DNA of 64,000 nucleotides, taken from assembly GCA_965224795.1 (NCBI GenBank), contig CBDDAE010000001.1, positions 1,054,001-1,118,000 of the forward strand, written 5' to 3'. Numbering within the stretch: the first letter of the stretch is position 1; every line of letters starts with the position of its first letter. Shown one piece after another: positions 8,303 through 16,278 of the stretch. The notes beneath the pieces are model-generated. The model had not been told where the DNA came from. It worked only from the letters and a program-made list of their open reading frames with translations, and searched no databases. This stretch comes from NVTR01 sp036480115. Lineage in GTDB: Bacteria > Pseudomonadota > Alphaproteobacteria > Rhodobacterales > Rhodobacteraceae. A program made the translations under genes and the position numbers.

Positions 8303-8351
8303 CGTGGCGTCAAATTGTACAATATTTCGCAAAACGGCCTGTGACGCCACG
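8303..8351. promoter_or_regulatory. 10-bp perfect inverted repeat upstream of the second merR gene
   Basis: CGTGGCGTCA at 8303-8312 and its exact reverse complement TGACGCCACG at 8342-8351 are separated by 29 bp. The arms are 39 bp apart start to start, close to four helical turns, so they could hold two regulator dimers on one face of the helix. They lie 89-137 bp upstream of the start at 8440, in the 200-bp gap between the two merR genes. A degenerate dyad (GTTACACTTAA...TTAGGGTAAAC, about 8351-8373) follows and may be the MerR promoter operator. Confidence 0.45.
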
Positions 8352-8439
8352 TTACACTTAACTTAGGGTAAACCATACTTGTAGAGTTCAGCCTGTAACC
8401 CTCATTTGTGCACTGTCCAGCGCAAAAAGGAGGGCAATT

Positions 8440-8835
8440 ATGACTGATAATGTAATGACAATTAGAGCAATGTGCGACAGTTTTAATGTTACGCCTAGAA
8501 CACTTCGGTTTTACGAGGCAAAAGAGCTATTGCACCCTATCCGGGATGGTCAAAAACGACTTTTCACCAAACGTGACAGCGCCCGGCTAAAGCTTATCCT
8601 CCGTGGCAAACGTTTTGGGTTTTCTTTGGAAGATATTCGCCAATTGCTTGATCTGTATACCTCACACGATCAGGGAAGGGCGCAAATGGCGCAAGCCTAC
8701 AAACTGGCGATGATACGTCTGGACCAAATGCGCCAAGAGCGCGATCGGCTGGACGATGTGATCAAAGAACTGGCAGGCCAACTTGACCAATGTGATCCAG
8801 CTGATGTCGCACAATTTATGGACACCGCTGCCTGA
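8440..8835 (+). CDS. MerR-family regulator of the fatty-acid oxidation operon (inferred)
   Basis: 131 residues; AAAGGAGGG lies just before the ATG. The winged-helix signature is TIRAMCDSFNVTPRTLRFYE, followed by QKRLFTKRDSARLKLILRG and FGFSLEDIRQLLDLY, then a dimerisation helix rich in R, E and Q. Cysteines are not arranged as in metal-sensing MerR proteins. It directly precedes the acyl-CoA dehydrogenase with a 23-bp gap, and MerR proteins in this position (LiuR-like) control acyl-CoA degradation genes in proteobacteria. Regulation of the downstream operon and of itself through the upstream inverted repeats is inference. Confidence 0.9.
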   Translation: MTDNVMTIRAMCDSFNVTPRTLRFYEAKELLHPIRDGQKRLFTKRDSARLKLILRGKRFGFSLEDIRQLLDLYTSHDQGRAQMAQAYKLAMIRLDQMRQERDRLDDVIKELAGQLDQCDPADVAQFMDTAA

Positions 8836-8858
8836 GAAACCCAAGCAAGGATTAAATA

Positions 8859-10637
8859 ATGCCCGAATATACCGCCCCGACTAAAGACATGCAGTTTGTT
8901 TTGCACGAGTTTCTGAACGTCGCCGGGTCGGGCATTCCAGGCTATAGTGATCTGGAACCAGAATTTACTTCGGCCGTTTTTGAAGAAGCCGGCAAGTTGG
9001 CCACCGATGTATTGGCCCCCCTGAATGGGGTCGGCGACCGCGAAGGGTGCAAGTTGGAAAACGGCCTGGTCAGCACGCCTACGGGTTTCAAAGATGCCTA
9101 TAAGCAAATGCAGGCCGGGGGCTGGATGGGTCTGGATTGCGATCCGGAATATGGCGGCCAGGGCATGCCTTACCTTTTGGGCACCGGGGTCGGAGAAATT
9201 TTCGTATCGGCCAATATGTCCTTCAACATGTATCAAGGATTGACCCATGGGGCCTATTCGGCAATCCATGCACACGCATCCGATGAACTTAAAGCAAAAT
9301 TCCTGCCCAAAATGGTCGAAGGCAGCTGGACCGGCACCATGAACCTGACCGAGCCCCATTGCGGCACTGATCTGGGCCTGATGCGCACCAAAGCTGAGCC
9401 GCAAAATGATGGAAGTTTTAAAGTTTCCGGGCAAAAGATTTTTATTTCCGCAGGCGACCACGACCTGTCGGACAATGTTATCCATTTGGTTCTGGCCAAA
9501 ATTCCCGGCGGCCCTGAAGGCATTAAAGGCGTATCCCTGTTCATCGTACCTAAAGTACTTGTCAAGGACGACGGCAGTCTTGGCGCAGCCAATGGCGTTT
9601 CCGTTGGCTCTCTGGAAGAAAAAATGGGCATTCACGGCAATTCAACCTGTGTGATGAACTATGACGACGCCACCGGCTATCTGATCGGCGAAGAACATAA
9701 AGGCATGCGCGCCATGTTCACCATGATGAATGAGGCCCGCATCGGCGTTGGCCTGCAAGGCTATGCCCAGGCTTCAGTAGCGTATCAAAACGCTGTGACT
9801 TACGCCAATGACCGCCTGCAAGGGCGCGATGTAACAGGCGCGAAAAACCCGGATGGTCCAGCGGACCCCCTGATCGTGCATGCTGATATCAGGCGCAACC
9901 TGATGGATCAAAAATCATTTGTCGAAGGTGCACGGGCATTCACTTTTTGGGCGGCTATGCTGATAGATCAGGCACACCGTTCTGATGACAAAGATGCCGA
10001 AGGGCTGGTTTCACTTATGACCCCTGTGGTCAAAGGTTTTCAAACCGACAAGGGTTTTGAAATGGCCGTTCAGGCCCAACAGGTTTTTGGCGGCCACGGT
10101 TATATCGAAGAACACGGTATGTCACAATTCGCCCGTGATGCGCGGATCACTCAGATATATGAGGGCGCCAACGGCGTACAATCGCTTGATCTGGTGGGCC
10201 GCAAGCTGGCGCTGGATGGCGGCAAACACGTGATGGCATTCTTTGATCTGGTAAAAAGCTTTATTAAAGACAACGAAGACAACAAGAAGCTGAAAGCAGA
10301 TTTTCTTGATCCGCTGAAGGCCGCCAGTAAAGATTTGCAGGCCGCGGCTATGTATTTCATGGAAAATGGCATGAAAAACCCAAACCACGCGCTGGCCGGT
10401 TCCTACGACTTCATGCACCTGTTTGGCCATGTTTGTATGGGGCTGATGTGGGCGCGCATGGGAAAATCGGCGCTGGCGGCACTGGAAAACGGCGCCACGG
10501 ACACCGAATTTTACGAAACCAAGGTCGCCACGGGCCGATACTATATGGCCCGGCAATTGCCCGCCACGGGCATGCATCTGGTGCGCATAACGTCGGGTGC
10601 TGACCCGGTTATGGCCTTGGCAGCCGACAGTTTTTAA
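8859..10637 (+). CDS. acyl-CoA dehydrogenase, ~590-residue C-terminally extended type
   Basis: Oxidises acyl-CoA to trans-2-enoyl-CoA with FAD and passes electrons to ETF. The 592-residue length and layout match the long type: N-terminal helical domain, middle beta domain (MNLTEPHCGTDLGLMRTKAE, a signature), C-terminal helical domain with NEARIGVGLQGYAQAS, QVFGGHGYIEEHG and the QIYEGANGVQSLD segment whose Glu aligns with the catalytic base of the MCAD class, then an extra C-terminal domain of ~120 residues. The same architecture includes DmdC of the DMSP pathway, so a methylmercaptopropionyl-CoA role is possible; the thiolase and FadJ-like genes alongside favour ordinary beta-oxidation. Confidence 0.93.
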   Translation: MPEYTAPTKDMQFVLHEFLNVAGSGIPGYSDLEPEFTSAVFEEAGKLATDVLAPLNGVGDREGCKLENGLVSTPTGFKDAYKQMQAGGWMGLDCDPEYGGQGMPYLLGTGVGEIFVSANMSFNMYQGLTHGAYSAIHAHASDELKAKFLPKMVEGSWTGTMNLTEPHCGTDLGLMRTKAEPQNDGSFKVSGQKIFISAGDHDLSDNVIHLVLAKIPGGPEGIKGVSLFIVPKVLVKDDGSLGAANGVSVGSLEEKMGIHGNSTCVMNYDDATGYLIGEEHKGMRAMFTMMNEARIGVGLQGYAQASVAYQNAVTYANDRLQGRDVTGAKNPDGPADPLIVHADIRRNLMDQKSFVEGARAFTFWAAMLIDQAHRSDDKDAEGLVSLMTPVVKGFQTDKGFEMAVQAQQVFGGHGYIEEHGMSQFARDARITQIYEGANGVQSLDLVGRKLALDGGKHVMAFFDLVKSFIKDNEDNKKLKADFLDPLKAASKDLQAAAMYFMENGMKNPNHALAGSYDFMHLFGHVCMGLMWARMGKSALAALENGATDTEFYETKVATGRYYMARQLPATGMHLVRITSGADPVMALAADSF

Positions 10638-10658
10638 GGGAGGGTCCGCTCACGGACA

Positions 10659-10686
10659 GTCCCCGGGCCGGGGAGGGTCCGGGGAC
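10659..10686. repeat. GC-rich hairpin between acyl-CoA dehydrogenase and the 70-aa gene
   Basis: GTCCCCGG at 10659-10666 pairs with CCGGGGAC at 10679-10686 around a 12-nt G-rich loop. A smaller stem (GTCCG-CTCA-CGGAC, from 10644) precedes it. No T-run follows, so within the operon it may protect the upstream mRNA or attenuate rather than terminate. Confidence 0.45.
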
Positions 10687-10705
10687 GCATCTTTAAGGGG
10701 ATCAA

Positions 10706-10918
10706 ATGGCCAAACGCTTTCGACTAACCCGCCGCTTTCCGGCCGCTATGACCGAAGACGGTTACCGCCGCCTGAAACGGTTTGCCTCTGACGCCGGGCT
10801 GGATGAGGGCGAAGCGCTGTCGTTTCTGTTTGAAAACTTCAGCAGCGTGATTGACGAGGAAAACCTGACCGCGAAACTGCGGCTGTTCAATTCAGAACTC
10901 GATGCACGAAAAAGGTAG
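10706..10918 (+). CDS. 70-residue protein of unknown function in the fatty-acid oxidation operon
   Basis: A start with AAGGGG upstream and codon use like its neighbours support a real gene. The protein is basic at the N-terminus (MAKRFRLTRRFP) and then shows MTEDGYRRLKRFASDAGLDEGEALSFLFENFSSV in two helices with a turn, resembling the size and spacing of a small DNA-binding or ribbon-helix-like fold but without a recognisable motif. It lies between the acyl-CoA dehydrogenase and GST genes in the same direction. I cannot name a family; a regulatory or partner-protein role is only a guess. Confidence 0.6.
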   Translation: MAKRFRLTRRFPAAMTEDGYRRLKRFASDAGLDEGEALSFLFENFSSVIDEENLTAKLRLFNSELDARKR

Positions 10919-11183
10919 GGCCTGTATGATTGGTGATTTCAGGATGCCTCCGGCAGAGGTATTTAACAAAAGAAGAAATAGGCAGCCCCACACCATCTGG
11001 CACGTTTCGCCAACTGGTGCAGGGCCTTCTCCTTTTACGGCCATCGGCTCCTCAGCCTGTACCGCAAGCGAAACAAGAACCAATGATCGTTAACAAACAC
11101 TTACGTACCGCTTTCTTCTTTTTACAAATACCTTGGGGGTGCGGGGGTGAAACCCCCGTTGCTGCGTTTCAAAAGGAACTGAC
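10919..11183. repeat. gene-free gap with two small hairpins resembling dispersed Rhodobacterales intergenic elements
   Basis: No convincing gene fits here. CCTC-CGGCA-GAGG (10947-10959) followed by TATTTA looks like the short terminator-like element 'gcctccggcggaggtattt' that I recall as frequent between genes in this order. CGGGGGT-GAA-ACCCCCG (11142-11158) is a perfect 7-bp stem 25 bp before the GST start and could affect its expression. Both are seen directly; the repeat-family assignment is from memory. Confidence 0.45.
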
Positions 11184-11819
11184 ATGACGATAAAACTCTA
11201 TTGCTTTGGCGAAAGCGGCAATGCCTATAAGGCCGCCCTGACTCTGGAACTTTCGGGCCTTGAATGGGAACCGGTCTTTACGGATTTCTTCAATGGCGCC
11301 GGTCGCACCCCGGAATTTCTGGAAATGAACCCCATGGGCGAAGTGCCGGTGATGCAGGATGGCGACATAACGCTAAGCCAATCCGGTGTCATTCAGGACT
11401 ACATATCATCCAAATCGGGCAAGCTGGGCGGACGAAGCGCTGCCGAACGCCGTGAAATCCTGCGCTGGCAATTCTGGGATAACCACAAGATGTCATCGCC
11501 CGCGGGCATGACTCGATTTTTGGCAAATTTCCTGCCGGAAGACAAACGCCCCGCCGAAGTTATCGCCTTTACTCAGGCGCGCCTGAAAAATGCATACAAA
11601 ATTCTGGATAACGCGCTGGCCAACCATAGCTGGTTGGTGGGTGACACCATTACCATCGCTGATATTTCATGTTGCGGCTATCTGTTTTACCCGGAACCTT
11701 TTGGTTTCGTGCGCGCCGACTGGCCCAACATTGACGACTGGCTGACCCGGATATCCGAGACACCCGGCTGGAAACACCCCTATGACCTGATGCCCGGCTC
11801 ACCCGCCGATCGCGCTTAA
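11184..11819 (+). CDS. glutathione S-transferase family protein
   Basis: A 211-residue two-domain GST. The N-terminal thioredoxin-like domain begins KLYCFGESGNAYKAALTLEL, with a Ser in the position of the catalytic Ser/Tyr, and has NPMGEVPVMQDGD (the cis-Pro and substrate loop) and LSQSGVIQDYI (the Glu/Gln-Ser glutathione contact, here QS). The C-terminal helical domain has LVGDTITIADISCCGYL, the N-capping box. It is embedded in a fatty-acid oxidation operon, 12 bp before the thiolase start, so it may detoxify lipid peroxides or reactive enoyl intermediates. The specific reaction is not known. Confidence 0.92.
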   Translation: MTIKLYCFGESGNAYKAALTLELSGLEWEPVFTDFFNGAGRTPEFLEMNPMGEVPVMQDGDITLSQSGVIQDYISSKSGKLGGRSAAERREILRWQFWDNHKMSSPAGMTRFLANFLPEDKRPAEVIAFTQARLKNAYKILDNALANHSWLVGDTITIADISCCGYLFYPEPFGFVRADWPNIDDWLTRISETPGWKHPYDLMPGSPADRA

Positions 11820-11831
11820 AGGAGACCTGTT

Positions 11832-13043
11832 ATGAGTGAAGCCTATATTTACGACGCTGTACGTTCGCCCCGTGGCAAGGGCCGCAAAGATGGCTCGTTG
11901 CACGAAGTCACATCGGTGAACCTGTCAGCGCAAATCCTGAACGCCGTTAAGGAACGCAACGGTTTACAGGGCCACGCCGTGGAAGATGTGATCTGGGGCA
12001 ATGTCACCCAGGTGGGCGAACAGGGCGGCTGTCTGGCGCGCTCGGCCGTGTTGGCATCTGATCTGGATGAATCCATTCCCGGTCTGGCAATTAACCGGTT
12101 TTGCGCATCCGGCATGGAAGCCGTAAATATCGCCGCCAATCAGGTAAAGGGCGGTGCCGGTGATGGCTACATCGCCGGGGGCGTGGAAATGATGGGCCGT
12201 GTGGCCATGGGCAGCGACGGGGCAGCGATAGCGGTTGATCCATCACTGGCAATGAAAACCTATTTCGTGCCACAGGGAATTTCGGCTGACATAATCGCTA
12301 CTGAATATGGTTTCAGTCGTGACGACGCCGACGCGCTGGCGGTGCAGTCGCAAAACCGGGCCGAAGCCGCCTGGAAAGACAAGCGATTTGCTAAATCGAT
12401 CATTGAGATCAAGGATCAAAACGGCCTTGGCATCCTAAGCACCGATGAATACATGCGCCCCGGCACCGATATGCAGGCCCTTGGCGCGCTGAACCCGGCG
12501 TTTCAGACCATGGGCGAAGTCATGCCCGGTTTTGATAAGATCGCCATGATGAAATATCCGCATCTGGAAAAGATCAACCATATCCACCATGCTGGCAATT
12601 CATCGGGCATCGTTGATGGTGCAGCCGCGATTCTGATCGGCAGCCGCGAATTTGGTCAGGCTAATGATCTAAAACCCCGCGCCCGCATTCGTGCGACCGC
12701 CAAGATCGGTACCGATCCCACCATCATGCTGACCGGCCCGGTGCCAGTGACCCAGAAAATCATGGCCGATAATGGCATGGATATCAGCGATATAGACTTG
12801 TTTGAGGTAAACGAAGCCTTCGCATCCGTGGTGCTGCGTTTCATGCAGGCGTTTGATGTTGATCAGGATGTTGTCAACGTCAACGGCGGCTCAATCGCCA
12901 TGGGCCACCCGCTGGGGGCAACCGGCGCGATGATCATCGGCACCTTGCTGGATGAACTGGAACGCTCTGACAAGGAGCTGGGGCTGGCCACGCTGTGCAT
13001 TGCTTCGGGCATGGGTGCGGCAACTATAATTGAGCGCGTCTGA
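11832..13043 (+). CDS. acetyl-CoA C-acyltransferase (thiolase)
   Basis: A 403-residue degradative thiolase that cleaves 3-ketoacyl-CoA to acetyl-CoA and a shortened acyl-CoA. The acyl-accepting Cys sits in NRFCASGMEAV (about residue 92), the substrate-binding Asn/His region in EVNEAFASV and NGGSIAMGHPLGATGA, and the second catalytic Cys in LCIASGMGAA. AAAGGAGAC before the ATG is a good ribosome-binding site. It lies between GST and the tandem cupins; its TGA overlaps the next ATG by one base (TGATG). With the acyl-CoA dehydrogenase and the FadJ-like protein it supplies all catalytic steps of a beta-oxidation cycle. Confidence 0.95.
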   Translation: MSEAYIYDAVRSPRGKGRKDGSLHEVTSVNLSAQILNAVKERNGLQGHAVEDVIWGNVTQVGEQGGCLARSAVLASDLDESIPGLAINRFCASGMEAVNIAANQVKGGAGDGYIAGGVEMMGRVAMGSDGAAIAVDPSLAMKTYFVPQGISADIIATEYGFSRDDADALAVQSQNRAEAAWKDKRFAKSIIEIKDQNGLGILSTDEYMRPGTDMQALGALNPAFQTMGEVMPGFDKIAMMKYPHLEKINHIHHAGNSSGIVDGAAAILIGSREFGQANDLKPRARIRATAKIGTDPTIMLTGPVPVTQKIMADNGMDISDIDLFEVNEAFASVVLRFMQAFDVDQDVVNVNGGSIAMGHPLGATGAMIIGTLLDELERSDKELGLATLCIASGMGAATIIERV

Positions 13044-13537
13044 TGCCAGTTATTGATGTTGGCAACTTGCCTGTAAACAAGGGGTCCGATGGTATTGGCT
13101 ACCCGGCCCCTTTCGATAAGAACTGTGACTTGTTTGAAGCTGTGTCATTGGGTGACGCTGTTGGTCTGACCCAGTTTGGCGTCAACATTGAAAAACTGCT
13201 GCCCGGCGGCATGACATCGCAACAGCACTGGCACGAAAATGAAGATGAATTTCTGTATGTGCTGACCGGTGTCGTGGTGCTGGTGGAAAACGGCGTTGAA
13301 ACCGTACTGAAAGAAGGCGTTGCCGTTGGTTGGAAAGCTGGCGAGCCAACAGCACACCACATACTCAACCGCTCGCAAGATCCGGCCTATCTGCTGATCG
13401 TTGGCACCCGCGCTGACAGTGAGACCGTGCATTACCCGGATATTGACCTGCATTATGAGCGCACCAGCGACGGGCGCGTGTACAGCCAAAAAGACGGCAC
13501 GCCTTATCCAGAGGAGCAATCAGATGCCGAAAGTTGA
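13043..13537 (+). CDS. cupin-domain protein (first of a tandem pair)
   Basis: A 164-residue single-cupin protein. Cupin motif 1 reads QQHWHENEDEFLYVLTG (the H-x-H and Glu metal ligands), and motif 2 lies around GWKAGEPTAHHILNRS. The C-terminal segment VGTRADSETVHYPDIDL recurs in the next gene, showing that the two arose by duplication. The function is not known. Bound metal is implied by the H-x-H...E...H set. Translation is coupled to the thiolase by a one-base overlap. It may be a small dioxygenase, isomerase or metabolite-binding protein acting on an acyl-CoA product, but nothing in the sequence decides. Confidence 0.85.
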   Translation: MPVIDVGNLPVNKGSDGIGYPAPFDKNCDLFEAVSLGDAVGLTQFGVNIEKLLPGGMTSQQHWHENEDEFLYVLTGVVVLVENGVETVLKEGVAVGWKAGEPTAHHILNRSQDPAYLLIVGTRADSETVHYPDIDLHYERTSDGRVYSQKDGTPYPEEQSDAES

Positions 13538-13982
13538 TCTAAGCACTGTGCCGGTCAAAACCGGGTCGATCTATCCTGCACCCCACGACGCGGAAATGGC
13601 CGGGCGAATCTCACTCCGCGTCGGAGACGCCGGTGGCTTAACCCAGTTTGGCGCCAATATCATCATACTGGCCCCCGGCGCAAAATCATCTCTGCGCCAT
13701 TGGCATCTGGAACAGGATGAATTCGTGGTTATGATGTCAGGTAAATGCAGCCTGATCGACAACACCGGTGAAACCGCCATGCATCCCGGCGATTGTGCCA
13801 CTTTCAAAGCGGGTGACGAAAACGGTCACCACTTTATCAATCAAACCGACACCGAGGCACGGTTTCTGGTGGTTGGCACCCGAACCCAAACCGAAACAGC
13901 ACATTACAGCGATGTGGATATGATGGTGGAATTTGACACCAATGGCTTCAAATTCACCCGCAACGACGGAACATCCCTATGA
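13524..13982 (+). CDS. cupin-domain protein (second of a tandem pair)
   Basis: 152 residues. I start it at 13524 (MPKVDLSTVP), with GAGGAG upstream; a longer frame from 13401 lies within the previous gene. It overlaps the first cupin by 14 bp. Motif 1 is LRHWHLEQDEFVVMMSG, again with H-x-H and Glu; motif 2 is around HPGDCATFKAGDENGHHF. The C-terminal VGTRTQTETAHYSDVDMM matches the first cupin. The two diverge mainly at the N-terminus and around motif 2. The pair is followed by an 88-bp gap carrying the 11-bp repeat array before the FadJ-like gene. Confidence 0.87.
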   Translation: MPKVDLSTVPVKTGSIYPAPHDAEMAGRISLRVGDAGGLTQFGANIIILAPGAKSSLRHWHLEQDEFVVMMSGKCSLIDNTGETAMHPGDCATFKAGDENGHHFINQTDTEARFLVVGTRTQTETAHYSDVDMMVEFDTNGFKFTRNDGTSL

Positions 13983-14000
13983 ATTCCGGCGCAATTTCTG

Positions 14001-14044
14001 TCCGACAAAAGTCTGACGGTAATCTGACGTTATTCCGACACCCG
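14001..14044 (+). repeat. four TCYGAC units at exact 11-bp period, putative regulator binding array
   Basis: TCCGAC at 14001, TCTGAC at 14012, TCTGAC at 14023 and TCCGAC at 14034 are each exactly 11 bp apart, all on the same strand. The second and third full 11-mers (TCTGACGGTAA, TCTGACGTTAT) differ at two positions. The array ends 27 bp before the FadJ-like ATG at 14071. An 11-bp direct-repeat period is what OmpR/PhoB-class winged-helix regulators recognise, but the core is not a standard Pho box. It would place the activator or repressor sites at an internal promoter for the FadJ-like gene. Confidence 0.55.
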
Positions 14045-14070
14045 ATTTTTACCCACAAGGGAGAAACCCA

Positions 14071-16278
14071 ATGACTGAATTCACCATGTCAAAAGACGCC
14101 GATGGCGTCGCTGTGATTACCTGGGATGTACCCGGAAAGTCGATGAATGTGCTGTCGCTAGAAGGTTTGGAACAACTGGACGCGCTGATTGATCAGGCCC
14201 ACGCCGATGACGCCGTTAAGGGCATCGTTATCACCTCGGGCAAGGCCGATTTTGCCGGCGGGATGGACTTAAATGTCATCGCCGAAATGAAGAATTCCGC
14301 CGGGGATGATCCCGCGCGTGGGTTGTTTGACGGCATCATGAAGTTCCACGCTTTTGAGCGTAAGATTGAACTGGCGGGCATGGATTTCAAAACCAAAAAG
14401 GGTGGCAAACCAACGGCTGCCGCCTTGCCCGGTACCGGGCTTGGGATTGGTCTGGAAATCCCGCTGTCGTGCCACCGCCGCTTTGTTGCCGACAACCCCA
14501 AGGCCAAGATCGGGCTGCCTGAAATTAAAGTCGGAATTTTCCCCGGCGCGGGCGGTACAACCCGTCTGGTTCGGATGATGGGGGCTATGGCCGCGTCACC
14601 GTATTTACTGCAAGGCAAACTGTTGGATCCAAAGGCGGCCAAGGCGGCTGGCATCATTGACGAAGTCGTTCCGGCCGATAAATTGCTTGAAAAAGCAAAG
14701 GCTTGGGTGCTGTCGGCCACCGATGCTGACATCATCAAACCCTGGGATGCCAAGGGCTACAAAATGCCCGGCGGCGCGCCGTATCACCCGGCTGGTTTCA
14801 TGACATATGTTGGCGCAAGTGCCATGGTGCACAGCCAGACCATGGGGGTCTATCCAGCCGCCAAGGCCATGCTGTCGGCTATCTACGAAGGTGCGTTGGT
14901 GCCGTTTGACACAGCCCTGAAGATCGAAGCGCGCTGGTTCACCAATGTGCTGATGAACCCAAGTTCCGCCGCGATGATCCGCAGTCTGTTCATCAACAAG
15001 GGGGCGCTGGAAAAGGGCGCCGTTCGCCCGGCTGGCGAACCTGATCAAACTGTCAAAAAAGTCGGCATAATGGGCGCAGGAATGATGGGGGCTGGCATTG
15101 CCTATGTGTCGGCCAATGCCGGAATTGACGTGGTGCTGATCGACCAGAAACAGGACGCCGCCGATAAGGGCAAAACCTACGCCGAGGGCATTCTGGACAA
15201 GGGTATTTCGCGCAAGAAAGTCACGCCCGAAAAGAAAGAAGAAGTGTTGGCACGGATTAATGCCACCACCGATTATGAGGCTCTAAAGGGCTGTGATCTG
15301 ATTGTTGAAGCGGTGTTTGAAGACGTCGCCATCAAGGCCGAAGTCACCGCGCGCGTTCAGGCCGTTGTCGGCAAGGATTGTATCTTTGCAACCAACACAT
15401 CCACCCTGCCTATTACTGAACTGGCCAAGGCGTCAAATAACGCCGAACTATACATCGGCATCCACTTCTTTTCCCCCGTAGACAAAATGTTGCTGGTGGA
15501 AATTATTAAAGGAAAACTAACCGGTAACCGTGCCGTCGCCAAATCCCTCGATTTTGTTCGCCAGATTCGCAAAACCCCGATCGTGGTCAATGACGCGCGC
15601 TTCTTCTTCGCCAACCGCTGCATCATTCCCTACATTAACGAAGGCATCCGCATGGTCGCCGAAGGCGTGGAACCGGTGCTGGTTGAAAACGCCGCCCGTC
15701 TGGTGGGCATGCCACTTGGGCCGCTGCAATTGGTTGACGAAACATCCATTGATCTGGGCGTGAAAATCGCCAAAGCAACCAAGGCCGCCATGGGGGATGA
15801 TTACCCTGATGGTGCGGTGGATGACGTGCTGTTCTGGATGGAAGGACAGGGCCGATTGGGGCGCAAATCTGCCAGCGGATTTTATGCCTATGATGACAAA
15901 GGTAAGCGCACCGGGCTATGGGACGGGCTGGCCGGGCAGTATCCAGTTTCAGACGCTCAGCCGGACCTTAGTGATGTTCAGCACCGCCTGTTATTTTCCC
16001 AGGTTTTGGAAGCCGTTCGCGCGCTGGAAGACGGCGTGCTGATGGACATTCGCGAAGGTGATGTGGGCGCAATACTAGGCTGGGGTTTTGCGCCGTGGTC
16101 AGGTGGCCCGTTCAGCTGGCTGGATATGATGGGTGCCGGGCAGGCTGTGGAAATTTGCGATGCACTGACCAAAACCTACGGCGCGCGCTTTGCCACCCCG
16201 GACCTATTGCGCGACATGGCCGAAAATGGCGACACATTTTACGGGCGTTTTGGTGAAAAGACCGACAAGGCCGCCTAA
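14071..16278 (+). CDS. fadJ: multifunctional fatty-acid oxidation enzyme: enoyl-CoA hydratase + 3-hydroxyacyl-CoA dehydrogenase (FadJ/FadB-like)
   Basis: 735 residues with GGGAGA before the ATG. The N-terminal crotonase domain (about 1-200) keeps both catalytic Glu positions: GLGIGLEIPLSC and GLPEIKVGIFPGAGG. The NAD-binding domain starts KKVGIMGAGMMGAGIAYVSA (about 330), has IFATNTSTLPITEL and the His of YIGIHFFSPVDKM. The C-terminal 3HCDH domain has FFANRCIIPYINEG and MPLGPLQLVDE. It hydrates 2-enoyl-CoA and oxidises L-3-hydroxyacyl-CoA. The fadJ/fadB choice is by resemblance of layout to monofunctional-thiolase partners. Its 3' end overlaps the convergent sulfotransferase by 4 bp. Confidence 0.94.
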   Translation: MTEFTMSKDADGVAVITWDVPGKSMNVLSLEGLEQLDALIDQAHADDAVKGIVITSGKADFAGGMDLNVIAEMKNSAGDDPARGLFDGIMKFHAFERKIELAGMDFKTKKGGKPTAAALPGTGLGIGLEIPLSCHRRFVADNPKAKIGLPEIKVGIFPGAGGTTRLVRMMGAMAASPYLLQGKLLDPKAAKAAGIIDEVVPADKLLEKAKAWVLSATDADIIKPWDAKGYKMPGGAPYHPAGFMTYVGASAMVHSQTMGVYPAAKAMLSAIYEGALVPFDTALKIEARWFTNVLMNPSSAAMIRSLFINKGALEKGAVRPAGEPDQTVKKVGIMGAGMMGAGIAYVSANAGIDVVLIDQKQDAADKGKTYAEGILDKGISRKKVTPEKKEEVLARINATTDYEALKGCDLIVEAVFEDVAIKAEVTARVQAVVGKDCIFATNTSTLPITELAKASNNAELYIGIHFFSPVDKMLLVEIIKGKLTGNRAVAKSLDFVRQIRKTPIVVNDARFFFANRCIIPYINEGIRMVAEGVEPVLVENAARLVGMPLGPLQLVDETSIDLGVKIAKATKAAMGDDYPDGAVDDVLFWMEGQGRLGRKSASGFYAYDDKGKRTGLWDGLAGQYPVSDAQPDLSDVQHRLLFSQVLEAVRALEDGVLMDIREGDVGAILGWGFAPWSGGPFSWLDMMGAGQAVEICDALTKTYGARFATPDLLRDMAENGDTFYGRFGEKTDKAA

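Noticed and set aside
8697..9635. 312-codon open frame on the minus strand
   Set aside because: It lies antisense to the second merR and the acyl-CoA dehydrogenase genes, whose family motifs are unambiguous; its translation shows no family features.
10902..11187. Two short plus-strand open frames between the 70-aa gene and GST
   Set aside because: They overlap hairpins, lack ribosome-binding sites and have no coherent domain features; one runs into the GST start.
14001..14044. A standard PhoB Pho box
   Set aside because: The 11-bp period fits but the core TCYGAC does not match the CTGTCAT half-site, so the regulator is left open.
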